Below, piece by piece: positions 49,973-61,133 of a DNA stretch of 64,000 nt (position 1 is its first letter; each line of letters opens with the position of its first letter). The notes under the pieces were generated by a model. The model worked only from the letters and a program-made list of their open reading frames with translations. It was not told the origin of the DNA and did no database searches. Both the position numbers and the translations under genes were made by a program. The DNA lies in NCBI RefSeq assembly GCF_000340215.1, contig NW_006921539.1, positions 1,312,507-1,376,506 on the forward strand. Direction: 5' to 3'. Source of the DNA: Pseudocercospora fijiensis CIRAD86 (lineage: Eukaryota; Ascomycota; Dothideomycetes; Mycosphaerellales; Mycosphaerellaceae).

Positions 49973-52900
49973 ATGCCGCCTTTCGTGCCCAGAAAGCGCG
50001 AGCACTCGCCCATTGCCTCGCCACCAACGAAACGAAAAGCGCAGGCGAAGCCAGCATCTAAGAAGGGCAAGCAGACATTGTTCGAAGCTGCTGACGAGCC
50101 GCGTAAAAAGGCCAAGTCTGCAGAGGAGACCAAGAAAGCGCTCAATGCCACATTTGGCGACGATGACGACGACGAACCGCTTAGCGATGTCGACAGCGAC
50201 GAGTTCGAAGATGTACCGCCAAGCAAAAGGCAGAAGATGGAGTCGGACAACGGCGATGATGGCGACGAGATGGACTGGGAAGATGCCATAGACCATAGTG
50301 CATCAACCATAGTTCAGCCGGGACCATCCACTTCCAAGCATGATGCGGAGATTGGCGACATTGATGTGTCTCTAAACGAAGACAATGTGTACATCGAGCC
50401 TGAGATATCACTCGCAACTGGGAAGAAAGGCCCAACCAAGCGAGAGCGTCAGGTCAGAGTGATCACGCATTGCTTGCATGTGCAGAGCTTGATGTGGCAT
50501 AACACTGTTAGGAATTCATGGCTGAACGACAAAGAAGTGCAGAAGTCGCTTGTTGATGGCTTGACAGATGGCGTGAAGAAAGAAATCACACGATGGAGAG
50601 AGGCAATGGGCACGCTCAGCAGAGAAGAGTTGCAAGCGAAGAAGGAAGCCGCTGCAAAGGCAAAAGGCAGGAAAGGCGGCAAGGGCAAAGGCAAGAGCAG
50701 TGGCCGAGATTGGAATTACGATGCCAAACATCTTGAACAAGGCGTTCCGAATCTGAGTCAAGGTGATCCCTTGCTCCGGTTATTGAAGGTACTCACGGCC
50801 TACTGGCGGAAGCGTTTTGTCGTTACCGCACCAGCAATCAGAAAACTTGGGTTCATGCCGCTGAGGAGACTGCGAGACGAGATTAAGCACTGGGACAAGA
50901 ATCGCAACGATGCTGAAGAGCATGGTGAGCGCATTGAAGATCTTGCTGCCTTTCGTGGGCTTGCAAAGAAGTGTGAGGGGTCGCGCGATGTAGGTGGTCA
51001 GCTCTTCGTTGCACTTCTGCGTGGCATCGGGCTTGAAACCAGAATGGTGGCAAATTTGCAACCCTCGGGCATTGGCTGGAGCAAAGGCGAAGAAGCCAAC
51101 GAAAAGCGGTCGAAGAAGGATGCGAAGCCCCAAAAAGAAGAGCTCGACAGTGATGACGAGACCATGGAATCAGCTTCGAAGATTAATGATGCTTCTGCGT
51201 CGAAGTCATCTGCAAAAAAGAGCCAGTTCAATGGGTCTACAGCTTCGAAGCATGGAAAGAGCTCGCTGCCGAACAAAAAGCCAACACGAAAATCATCTGG
51301 AGGTAACAAAGGCGATGCGATCAATCTCGAAGATCCAGATAGCCCCTTGACCGAGCCACCGTCTGATGACGATAATCACGACCCCAGTGTTGTGGCTGAG
51401 GATGACGATGATGATGTATCAGTGGTCGATGTAACGCCTACAACACCAAGGAGGAAGCCGTCGAAGAAGTATGATCGCGACCTTGCATTTCCTACATACT
51501 GGACCGAGGTTTGCTCACCAGTCTCACACAAGTGGATACCAGTCGATCCTATTGTTCTCTCTACCATCGCCTCGAACGACGAACTTCTTCAGTCCTTCGA
51601 ACCTCGCGGTAGGAAAGCAGAAAATGCAAAGCAAGTCATCTGCTACGTCCTTGGCTTTGCTGCAGACGGCACTGCCAAGGATGTCACTATTCGATACCTC
51701 AAAAAGCATCAATTGCCAGGCAAGACGAAGGGTATGCGAATGCCTGCCGAGAAGGTACCGATCTACAACAAGCGAGGGAAAGTGAAACGCTACGAGGATT
51801 ACGACTGGTTCAAGACAGTCGTGTCCATGTACGATCGCCCTCAAATCAAGCGCACTGCCGCCGACGACCTGGAAGAGCAGACCGATCTAAAGCCCTTCAA
51901 GCCTGCCAAAGAAGAAAAGGAAGTGGAGAAGGAGAGCTTGCAATGGTACAAGCAGAGTGCCGACTATGTCCTCGAACAACATCTTCGCCGCGAGGAGGCC
52001 ATTCTTCCGCACGCGAAACCGGTCAAAATGTTCAATGCTGGTAAGGGTGATAAAGCCAAAGAGCATCCAGTATTCCGTCGCAGCGACGTGGTCGCCTGCA
52101 AGACCGTGGAAAGCTGGCATAAGGAGGGTCGAGCTGTCAAGACTGGAGAGCAACCCATGAAGCACGTACCTGTTCGAGCAGTGACCTTGGTCAGAAAGCG
52201 AGAGATGGAGGAGCACTTCAAGGAGAATGGCGAAAAGCTACAGCAGGGCTTGTACAGCTGGGACCAGACCGATTGGATCATTCCTCCTCCGATCGAGAAT
52301 GGCGTGATACCCAAGAATGCTTTCGGCAATATGGATGTCTATGTTGACACTATGGTGCCGCAAGGCGCTGTCCATCTACCACTCAAAGGCTCGGCCAAGA
52401 TCTGTAGGAAGCTTGAAATCGACTATGCTGAAGCTTGTACTGGATTCGAGTTTGGCAAGCAGCGCGCTGTGCCGATTCTTACCGGCGTCGTGGTCGCTGA
52501 AGAGCATGAGATTTTGGTTCGTGATGCTTGGCGAGAAGCCCAAGCTGAGATCAAGAGAAAGGAAGACACCAAGAGGACTGCCACTGCACTTCATTGGTGG
52601 CGGAAAATGGTCATGGGCATGCGAATCATTGAGAGAATGCGAGCCGAGTATGAGCGAGCAGACGATGGTACTGGTGAAATTAATCCATTCATCTCTAAGG
52701 CGCAGAGGGAAGGCAAGCGCACAACCGAGATGGACATTGATGAAGATGCTGGAGCTGGAGGCTTCTTTCAGCCTGGTCACGAAGAGGAAGAGGTTGTTCA
52801 GCGCAAAGTCAAGCCTGCTGTCGACGATGCAGACCTTGGTGGCGGTTTCTTTGCGGACAGTGAAGACGAGGCGGTTCATGATGAGGGAGGCGATGGTGGC

Positions 52901-53386
52901 TTTTTGGTTGAAGACGAAGCGGAATCCCACGTTGCAAAGGCACTGGTCACCCACCCTGCGTATATCACGCCAACGTCCTTACAGTCCGCTGCCAAGGTCC
53001 ATATTGAAAGTGGGCCTGAACACGACAATTCTCCGCCTTTTAAACGCACATCTGCCAAGAAATCGGCTGCTCAGGCAAGGAACTCTACTCCCAATGCGAA
53101 TGGTCGCACGAAGCCTAAACGCAAGGTGGCAATGCCAAAGGCATCGACTGATGAAGAGGACAATTTTCCAGCCTCAGAAAAGAGTGAAGGGGTATCTGCT
53201 GCAGATGACGATGAAGATGAGCACAGTGAGGATGAGATCATAGCAACACAAGCAGATCGGCGCCGCAGCTCACCTCAAGTGCTCATATCGCCTCCTAAAC
53301 GTACACCACCTGCTCGTCGCACATCAGGCCGGACAGCGAAGAAAGCTACACCAGTCCAAAGCCAGTACTTCAACGCGGTCGACAAG

Positions 53387-53434
<48 letters not shown>

Positions 53435-53509
53435 CTTGATGAGGACATGAGCGAGGAGGAAATAATTAAGCCCACCAGGACCACAGCACGAACCAGGGCG
53501 AAGAGGTAA
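49973..53509 (+). CDS. rad4: DNA damage recognition protein Rad4/XPC
   Basis: 1178 residues in one exon. After an acidic disordered N-terminus, a transglutaminase-like domain (inactive scaffold) starts near residue 160-240 (VRVITHCLHVQSL, LEQGVPNLSQGDPLLRLLKVLTAYWRKRF, DVGGQLFVALLRGIGLETRMV). It resumes after a long charged insert at about 500 with FPTYWTEVCSPVSHKWIPVDP. Beta-hairpin domains BHD1-3 follow (LRREEAILPHAKPV, VFRRSDVVACKTVESWHKEGR, WDQTDWIIPPPIENGVIPKNAFGNMDVY, VPQGAVHLPL). Rad4/XPC finds helix-distorting lesions and starts global nucleotide excision repair with Rad23. The C-terminus is disordered with an unusual run of about 17 Asp coded by a GAC/GAT repeat. Confidence 0.93.
53388..53435 (+). 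repeat. (GACGAT)n hexanucleotide repeat inside rad4
   Basis: About eight units of GATGAC/GACGAT encode the poly-Asp tract near the Rad4 C-terminus. Because both codons are Asp and the unit is six bases, unit gain or loss changes only the tract length. Confidence 0.85.
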
Positions 53510-53675
53510 ATAACAGACTTCTCTGCTCCCTGAGATTGGACATATTTGAAGAACTCGCTTCATGTATGGCTTATCTGAAGTGCTCTGGTCACACAATAAA
53601 TCTTCTTCGCCAGACCAAACCAAAGGTCGGCTCACAAATACTTCTTGCACCTCAAACAGATCACTCCTTTCGAGA

Positions 53676-54854
53676 TCACAATCTCGCCTTCCCATTCTTC
53701 CCCTCCTCCTCACTCTGCCTCTGACAATCCTGCACAGCCTTCCATGCCATCTCCCCAAATGGCCCCGCCTGCGCCCCGAACTCCTTGGCATTAGCACTAC
53801 TCGCCTGCCTCACAGCATACCTCGCCGCAATTCCCTGACAAATGACCGCCCCGCGATACAATCCAAACGCATCACCCCAAGTCACCTCTTGTTTCGAAAA
53901 CTCCCAATCCACAACCGAATGATACCACTCCAAAGCTTGTTCCCGTGTAGGAAGACCTGGCGTCACACCCACTTGAAAAGCATCACTGGCTCGTAAAGTT
54001 TTGAGACCAGTGTGTACCCACGGAGACGTGAGATTCACCACATCAGACAAAGGATGTCCAATCGTCGCCATTTCCCAATCCAAAACTCCAATCACGTAGG
54101 GCTCCGTCGGGTGGAAGACCATATTATCGATTTTATAATCTCCGTGCACAAACGTGCCCCGATCCGTCGGTTGCGTGGTTTTGTTTCCAAAAAATTCCAC
54201 CATTTCGTCATAATGCGGGATTGCTCCTACAGGTTCACCGGTTTCTATGTCTTTCGTTTCGGCCTGGGTGATGGAGAGGGTCGCGAAGGTTTTTAGTTGG
54301 CGGCTGTAGAAATTGTTGGGGCGGCCGAAGTCGGACATGTTGACGGAGGAGGGTTTGACGGTGTGGAATTTTGCGAGCGTTGTCACGGCGGATTTCCACA
54401 TTTCGGTGCGGTCGGATGCTGAGACGTCGGGGATTGAGGGGTCGCTGAAGATGCGGCCGTTTAGGAAGGACATTATGTAGAAGGGTGTACCGATGATGGT
54501 GGAGTCTTCGCAGAGACAGATTGCGTCGGGGACGGGGACGGGGGTGGATTGGAGGGCTTTTATTATTCGGTACTCGCGGTCGACTTGGTGGGCGGTTTTG
54601 GAGAGGAGTTTGCCCGGGGGCTTCTTGCGCATGACATATTTGTTTTTGTGGGAGTCGGTGAGGAGGTATGTTGGGTTGGATTGGCCGTAGCCGAACTTGT
54701 AATAAGTGTTAGAGTGTCTTGCGAGTGCTCGGTGGATGCCAATGATGAAGCTTACCTGCTTCACGTCTAAAGGAGTCTTGATCTCTGGTACGTTGCTGTC
54801 GATATACTTGGCGAGACTGTCCAAGTCAATGGGCTGTCTAATAGGGCCGGCCAT
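53676..54854 (-). CDS. APH/choline-kinase-fold phosphotransferase (ACAD10/11 N-terminal type), complement(join(53676..54695,54756..54854))
   Basis: 372 residues after removal of a 60-nt intron (54696-54755, GTAAGC...TACAAG). The intron has no stop and is divisible by three, so an unspliced call would add 20 residues. Splicing restores LDVKQFGYGQSNPTYLLT, the nucleotide-binding start of the family. Kinase-fold motifs follow: YVMRKKPPG (Lys), YIMSFLNGR, catalytic HGDYKIDNMVF at about 235, and metal-binding LDWEMATIGHPLSDV. The closest described group is the APH domain of ACAD10/ACAD11, which phosphorylates 4-hydroxyacyl-CoA for beta-oxidation; whether this stand-alone protein does the same is inference. 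No targeting signal is obvious. Confidence 0.87.
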   Translation of the reverse strand: MAGPIRQPIDLDSLAKYIDSNVPEIKTPLDVKQVSFIIGIHRALARHSNTYYKFGYGQSNPTYLLTDSHKNKYVMRKKPPGKLLSKTAHQVDREYRIIKALQSTPVPVPDAICLCEDSTIIGTPFYIMSFLNGRIFSDPSIPDVSASDRTEMWKSAVTTLAKFHTVKPSSVNMSDFGRPNNFYSRQLKTFATLSITQAETKDIETGEPVGAIPHYDEMVEFFGNKTTQPTDRGTFVHGDYKIDNMVFHPTEPYVIGVLDWEMATIGHPLSDVVNLTSPWVHTGLKTLRASDAFQVGVTPGLPTREQALEWYHSVVDWEFSKQEVTWGDAFGLYRGAVICQGIAARYAVRQASSANAKEFGAQAGPFGEMAWKAVQDCQRQSEEEGKNGKARL

Positions 54855-55604
54855 GCTTGCGTATGGCAGGAGTGGAAGAAACTACATGTTGATGTGTAGA
54901 GTAAATGGAGAGTGAGGTCGAACAGCCTCGGTCCTGTCTCTCTCCACATTCACTTGGCGAGCCGTGGCTTTCCCGAGCTCCACGCCGCGCCGCAGAAAGT
55001 GTCGGTGCTTTCGAGTCGAGCAATCAACGGTCGGCAGAAAGCATATGACAGCGTGTATATGTTCACAATCTATCTGGATGTATAGCAGCGACGGCTGCAA
55101 CTCGGCAATGCGACCCAAGCGTAGCCATGCATGATGCACTCACTCACAGTGCCACGCTGCAGCCTCAGGCATGACAGATTCTCGCCTGGCATTCCACCCT
55201 AGCCGCCTCTGGCGCCTTGCGGCCTCCTGCATGATGACAAGGTTGCTGTCGTCGCGGTTGTGGTGTCCAGACAGACTACCGACTACGTGTTGACAAAATA
55301 TCAGCAACGCGCCGCGCCGCTAATAATAACATCTTCCCATCCGCCGCGCGTGTTATGGTACCTGCAGTACGGTAGACTGCCCATTGCTGCATGGATTAGG
55401 AGAAGGCGTTGGCCGTCGCATGAAAGCTATTTAGATTATTATTATTTGCGGGCAAACGTGACCGCCCCAGATCGATCCTGTGGACACTGCTCAGTGGAAG
55501 GCACTCCTGATTCGACGGCAGCCACATCACATCACCCACACGCAATCTATTCACCAGACCACCTTAACAGGTAGTCGGGCCTCACCCGCCCTCACGTCGC
55601 ACAC
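54855..55604. other. divergent promoter region between the APH kinase and the CLIP-170-like gene
   Basis: 750 bases between two divergent starts. GC-rich with short CGCCGC blocks and AATAATAA/ATTATTATTATTT stretches near 55322 and 55433. No gene, repeat or RNA feature is supported. Confidence 0.45.
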
Positions 55605-57905
55605 ATGGCTCTGCAGACTCCTCGCCAGCGGAGTGGCCTGCAGAGGCCATCCTTTGGGAACACCAATACCGCCTCCTCTCCCTCTCTGCGAGTCTCCACC
55701 ACCGACGTCGCCCGAAAGGCCTCTTACCGCGCATTGACTGGCGTGCCCTCGGCCGCGAACACCACTCCTGTCAAAATGGACGGGAGCGACCTTTCCGTCG
55801 GCGACACCGTCAACGTGCCTGGCGAAATGTATGGCACCGTGAAGTTCTTGGGCAGTGTAAGAGGGAAGAACGGGACGTTTGTGGGTGTGGAGCTGGACAG
55901 GGGATTTGCCGCGAGAGGGAAGAATGACGGCGATGTAGACGGGTAAGGAGATGTCGTGCGAAACACTTGGCCACTCCACAAGGCTGATACAATGTCTAGC
56001 GTCCATTATTTCAACACATCCATACCAGGCGCCGGCATCTTCTTGCCCGTTCACCGTGCTGAGAAGCGCAACTCGCCAGCGGTATCCCTCGACTCATTCC
56101 CTGCGACCCCTAACACGCCATCTCACAGCACAAACCTGAATGGACATACCCCTGGTGGACAGCTCAAGTTCTCACAGTCCGTGGGACCTGGTGCAGGACG
56201 GCCCTCAAGTCCTTCATTCAAGCCTAGAAGGCCGTCTCTCCCACGACCCGAGTCGCCGCTTAGGAGGCAGACACCACAACTACAGCCCACACCAGCGCGC
56301 AACCCACTTGGAGCGAGCCAGAGAGGCGCAAGGCCGAGTGCGACTCCGAGCAAATCAAATCTCAAAGCATCCAGCAACTCGAGGCCATCTACTGCTAACA
56401 GCCAGCCTCCACGGCCATACTCACGGACTGGATCTCGATTGGGCCATAGAGCGGAAGCCGATATACCAGAAGAGAGGACGCCCGTGGGCACAGCTAAGAC
56501 TTCTGGCATTCGCAATGGCAGTCATGGCTCTACCAAGTCGTTTTCACAACCCCTGCGATCGACTTCGCGCCTGGGAAGTCATGCCGGACCAGAGGAAGAA
56601 GTGCTACGTCTCAAGGCAGAGCTTGTTGAGCGGGATAAGCGATTAGCGGAACAAGCAGCAAATCTGGCAGATATGGAAGCTAGCGTCAAAGAGCTGTCTG
56701 GACTGCTCCCTACGGATGGAGAGCTCGCTCGGAGGTCCTCCTTTAACGATGAAGGCGCCGATGCGGGCGTTGCTCAGTTACGGCAGATGCTGCGTGAAAA
56801 GAACGAGAAGATCACCATTCTGACCTCGGAGTTTGACGCACATCGAGCCGACTTCCGAAGCACTCTCGACTCCTTGGAAATGGCAAGCTCCGAAACCGAA
56901 CGTGTCTACGAGGAACAAAAGCGGGATCTGATTGCGCAAGTCGAAGAGCTCAGTGCGAGGTGTCAGGAATTGGAAGAGCTGAACCAAAGCAAGAAAGAGT
57001 TTGACGATGTCGCAAACCAGCTTAAGCAGCTCGAGGATTTCGTGCAAGAGCTTGAGGAAGGCCTGGAGGATGCGAGACGTGGCGAAGCAGAAGCCAGAGG
57101 CGAGGTCGAATTCCTGCGCGGAGAGGTGGAAAGAGGACGATCAGAGCTGAAGCGCGAAAGGGAGAAAGCTGCCGCTGCTGCCACTGGTGGCACTGGGCCG
57201 AAAGAGCTCGAACAAAAGGACGATGAGATCAGAGGGCTGAAGGCTATCATCCACTCGTTCTCCACGAATCCAGAAGCATCGCCGGGCGGAGCTGCTAAGG
57301 ATTTGGTCGAACTGAAAAATGTCAAGTCCGCGTTGGAGGAAGCGCAGAAGGAGAAGGAGGTTCTGGAGCTTGAACTGGAACAGCTGCGCCGCGATACTGC
57401 CGTAACGAACGGGCACCATCATACTCGCAATGAGAGTGAGATGACGGCGACGCAGCTCAACACAAGCACACGCCCAAGAGGGGACACGATCAAAGCCACT
57501 TTCGCGGAGTACGCGCGTCGAGCCGGCGGGATATCGAACGGAGATGGGGCTGATAATAGCAAGCCCACAAAAGCGGCCGGTAGCAGCCTATACTGCGAGA
57601 TGTGTGAGAGTGCCGACCATGACACGCTCGATTGCAGCCACTTCCAGAACAGCACTTCCACGGAAGAGTGTGGAGAGGAGAGCAAGAGTGCAGCGTCTGG
57701 GCATCAACGGCACCCATCAGCTATGCCTGCACCTCTCAGTCCTGACAAGGTGATCAAATTGCCGGCCAAGGAGAATGACGAGGCGATGGGCAAAGCAAGC
57801 ATACCCAAGCATGGAGCGGCTCGAGCACAGGGCGAGGAGAAATGGTGCGCGTTGTGCGAAAAGGACGGGCATCTTGCGTATGAGTGTCCGGATGAACAGT
57901 ACTAG
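55605..57905 (+). CDS. CLIP-170/Tip1-type microtubule plus-end protein, join(55605..55942,56000..57905)
   Basis: Two exons (57-nt intron, GTAAGG...TCTAG) give 747 residues. The intron interrupts the CAP-Gly domain, and splicing restores NDGDVDGVHYF. CAP-Gly (about 62-130) shows GTVKFLGSV, GKNGTFVGVELD and SIPGAGIF, which binds tubulin and EB1 tails. A Ser/Pro/Arg-rich linker (about 150-300) fits microtubule affinity. Long heptads from about 305 to 575 (EEEVLRLKAELVERDKRLAEQ, QLKQLEDFVQELEEGLEDARRGEAEARGE) make a coiled coil for dimerisation. Two zinc knuckles close the protein: CEMCESADHDTLDC and CALCEKDGHLAYEC. This order is that of CLIP-170, yeast Bik1 and fission-yeast Tip1, which control microtubule dynamics and dynein loading. 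Confidence 0.9.
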
Positions 57906-59206
57906 ATGTGCTGCATTTTACGCAAACCACTGATTGGCGGAAGAAGAACAAGCATCAGATGGGGAAGGTGGTTTCGATCCGCATGATTCTGGAGCTGGCG
58001 AAGTTCCGCCTTAATGGGTACATGTTCGCAGGGAGGTTTGGAGCGCGCAAGTGGGCAGGGCAGGCCGCGAGAGCGCATACGGCGTATTAAGCTTTTTGGA
58101 GTGGAGTTGGAGAGAGCAGTAGACCATGCAAGTGGTTCGATGTTTCGAAGAGCGGCGGTGGGTAGTAGATATCGATGTGGTAGTGTAATGTAGTTGCGAG
58201 CACGAGCACGAGCACGTTTCACAGAGGCCTACGCCTACTCGATGCGCAGACCTTGTCACTTCACCTCCATTACAACGGCGCTATGGCAGGACATACATAT
58301 TGACGGGGGAGGTGTTCTAGAAGAAATCTACTTCTTCGGTCGCTCATCACGGGACCACCACGGCATAGCAAGGTGTCGACGAGTGAGTGCACGACTTCGA
58401 GCGCTTGCCATGGCCCATGGAAGCTGTTCACCGCTCTGTTGGCAGTTGCGTGCTTCGGTAGCGGCTCCCGGGACAGGGACGGGTCGGTGGCAGCTGCTGG
58501 GCTGGGACGGTCGAGGACGATTCTCTGGGGCAAGTTATACAGTTCTGCTTCCGCGTAGCTTAGTCACGACTGGCGGGACCTCGTCAAATCATATACATCC
58601 CAGGATCCAGCTGCCTGTTCCTGATTATGGCGCTGGCGCTAGAACTAAAGCCCTGGCCAGCCGAGAACAGCCGAGCGCAAAGGGTTCCATTACGGCATTA
58701 CCTGCGCACGGCGCCTACGCCCCATCGCACGACTGGAAAGAGCGACTCGTCGCGCGCGCTGTTCACCGCAACATGCAACGTCGCATTCAATAATTGGCCG
58801 CCCGGGCGCACGCTGAAACGTCCGCTCTCGCTCTGGCTTGGCGGCTTCGTTCGAATATTCTATCACTTCCACCCTTCCGATTCACTTGTCCGGCGCTGCA
58901 TCCCACTCCCTCCTCCCTCTGCTCCCGCTTTTCTCGCTGCAAAACGTGGGGAACCTGAGCCGACACGCGCGCCGCCATCAAGGTGATTGGCCCAGACAAA
59001 GCCGTCAACCCCCCAACTGTCCGCCTCAACAGTGCGCCCACCCGCTCTGCCACCGCCTTCGTACTGTTGCTTTGTAACTGCTGCCAACCAGGCCAGCCAG
59101 ACCCGATCCAGACCCCCACGAAACAGATCGTGCGCGCCCAAAGCAGTCAATGCGATCCGTCGACATCGACAGACTCCACCCCAACGCCGGGCGGAGCGGT
59201 GCGCAC
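57906..59206. other. 1.3-kb region between the CLIP-170-like gene and the aminotransferase, no gene supported
   Basis: Holds the CLIP-170 homologue 3' UTR and the aminotransferase promoter and leader. Overlapping GC-rich ORFs (for example 58194-58793) have biased composition but no recognisable domain and no signal peptide. The leader just before the ATG is C-rich, typical of fungal 5' UTRs. Confidence 0.45.
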
Positions 59207-61133
59207 ATGTCTCCCGCCGCCACGAGGGACGTGGATGTGGCATGCCCTGCCATCCTGCCGGAATCCGACACCACCGCCTTCACCGTAATCGACCGTCTGA
59301 CCGTTCAAGGCGTCGCCAACAGGCGCGCTGCGTCGGGGAAGCTCGTTGCCGGCGTTGCTGCACCCGCCGATCTGGAGCTCTTCAAGGTATGCATCCGATA
59401 AGCATGGGGAGAGGTGCTGTTCTGAATGCTGCTTGTTGCAGAAGCTGGCATGGGACGACGAGCTAACGAGGTCACTGAAGGGGAGGACGTGTCACAAGCA
59501 CAAGCCTGTGGCCAAGCGCTGGGATCGTGAGTAGCCTCCTGAATCCCCGTGAAAGCTGTCCCGCTCAGCTCTTGGCAATAATCCCATTGCTAACGAACAA
59601 AGACCGCCTGAGCCATGAGACCCTCAGCCGAGGCGGCAGTTCGCTGAAGAATGCTGCTCGCTATCTCAAGACTCCAGGACTCATCTCCTTAGGAGGAGGT
59701 CTGCCTTCACCTGAATATTTTCCCTTCCACGAGATCGATGTGAAAGCGCCACGACCTGCCAGGCTGGGTCTGCACGAAGATGGCATCGTCGAGAGTGATG
59801 TCCTTTCCATGGGCATGCACGACATGGCCAAGGGAACTTCTGCCTTTGATCTAGCCACTGCTTTGAACTACGGTCAAGGACATGGCAGTGCACAATTGCT
59901 CAGATGGATTGTCGAGCATACCGAAGTCGTACATGACCCACCATATGCCGACTGGAGTTGTACGATGACTGTGGGCTCGACTGCCGCCTGGGACATGACT
60001 TTGAGAATGTTGTGCAGGCCTGGCGACTACATTTTAACCGAAGAGTACTCTTTCCCAGCCGCCATTGAGACCGCTGCACCCATGGGCGTCAGGTGCGCCG
60101 CTGTCAAGATGGACTCGCAGGGAATGATCCCATCCTCGCTTGATGATGTCCTGAACAACTGGGATGCTGTGAAGCGTTGCGGCCCCAAGCCCTTCCTCAT
60201 CTACACTGTTCCAACTGGCCAGAACCCGACAGGTGCTACCCAGTCTTTGGCGCGAAGAAAGGACATCTACAGAGTCGCCCGAAAGCACGACTTGTTCATC
60301 TTCGAGGACGAGCCATACTACTTCCTCCAAATGCAACCATACACTGGACCAAACGCACCAGAAGTGCCACCACCAGCTACATACGAAGACTTCCTCAACT
60401 CCATCGTTCCATCTTTCCTGGCTCTGGACATTGACGGCCGTGTCATGCGTGCAGACTCATTCTCCAAAGTCCTCTCACCAGGCTCTCGTTGCGGTTGGAT
60501 CACAGCTTCCGAACAAATCTGCAACCGCTTCCGCACGCACGCAGACGTCTGTACGCAAGGACCTTCCGGATTCAGCCAGATCATCCTCTTCAAGCTTCTC
60601 GACGAGACATGGGGTCATACCGGGTATCTGGACTGGCTCATGCATATCCGCATGTCATACACCAAGCGAAGAAACGTCATGATGGAAGCTTGCGAACGAT
60701 ACTTGCCCAAAGATATCGTGAGCTGGGTGCCACCTACTGCTGGCATGTTCCATTGGTTGCAAGTCGATTATCAGAAACATCCTGCGTATGGCATGAAATC
60801 CATGGACGAGATTGAGGAGGATATATTCCAGGCTAACGTTGCTCATGGAACGCTGCTGATGAAGGGGTCTTGGTTTATGGCTGAGAAGAATGGGAAGCGG
60901 TGAGTCGAGAATTTTCATTAGCAAGCACTACCCACGTAAGATACCGCGACTGATCTGTGAGCAGAAGCACCATGTTCTTCCGCGCCACCTACGCCGCAGC
61001 ACAATTCGACCAAATCGACGAGGCCATCAAACGTTTCGGCAACGCTATTCGAGAAGAATTCGCTTTGAAGCCATATACTAATGGTTATCACGCTACGAAT
61101 GGTCACGGCAATGGGTATGCCAACGGTCACTAA
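59207..61133 (+). CDS. aro8: aromatic/2-aminoadipate aminotransferase (Aro8 type), join(59207..59386,59442..59526,59603..60899,60965..61133)
   Basis: Four exons, 576 residues. The introns are 55, 76 and 65 nt, and junctions rebuild AKRWDHRLS and EKNGKRSTMFFRATYA. It is a fold-type I PLP aminotransferase: KTPGLISLGGGLPSPEYFP at the N-terminus, TVGSTAAWDMTLRMLC (cofactor phosphate), TVPTGQNPTGAT, FEDEPYYFLQ (Asp for the pyridine nitrogen), and SFSKVLSPGSRCGW with the Schiff-base Lys near 375. Aro8-type enzymes carry out the last step of Phe and Tyr synthesis and transaminate 2-aminoadipate in lysine synthesis, in the cytosol. The ATG at 59207 precedes MSPAATRDVD; an upstream in-frame ATG at 59150 is possible. 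The tail has a His/Asn/Gly-rich extension (NGYHATNGHGNGYANGH). Confidence 0.9.

Noticed and set aside
52317..53243. Plus-strand ORF of 308 residues overlapping rad4
   Set aside because: Alternative frame of the same strand within rad4; the rad4 frame carries the conserved BHD motifs.
58194..58793. Plus-strand 199-residue ORF before the aminotransferase
   Set aside because: GC-driven open frame, no domain, and it overlaps competing frames of similar length.
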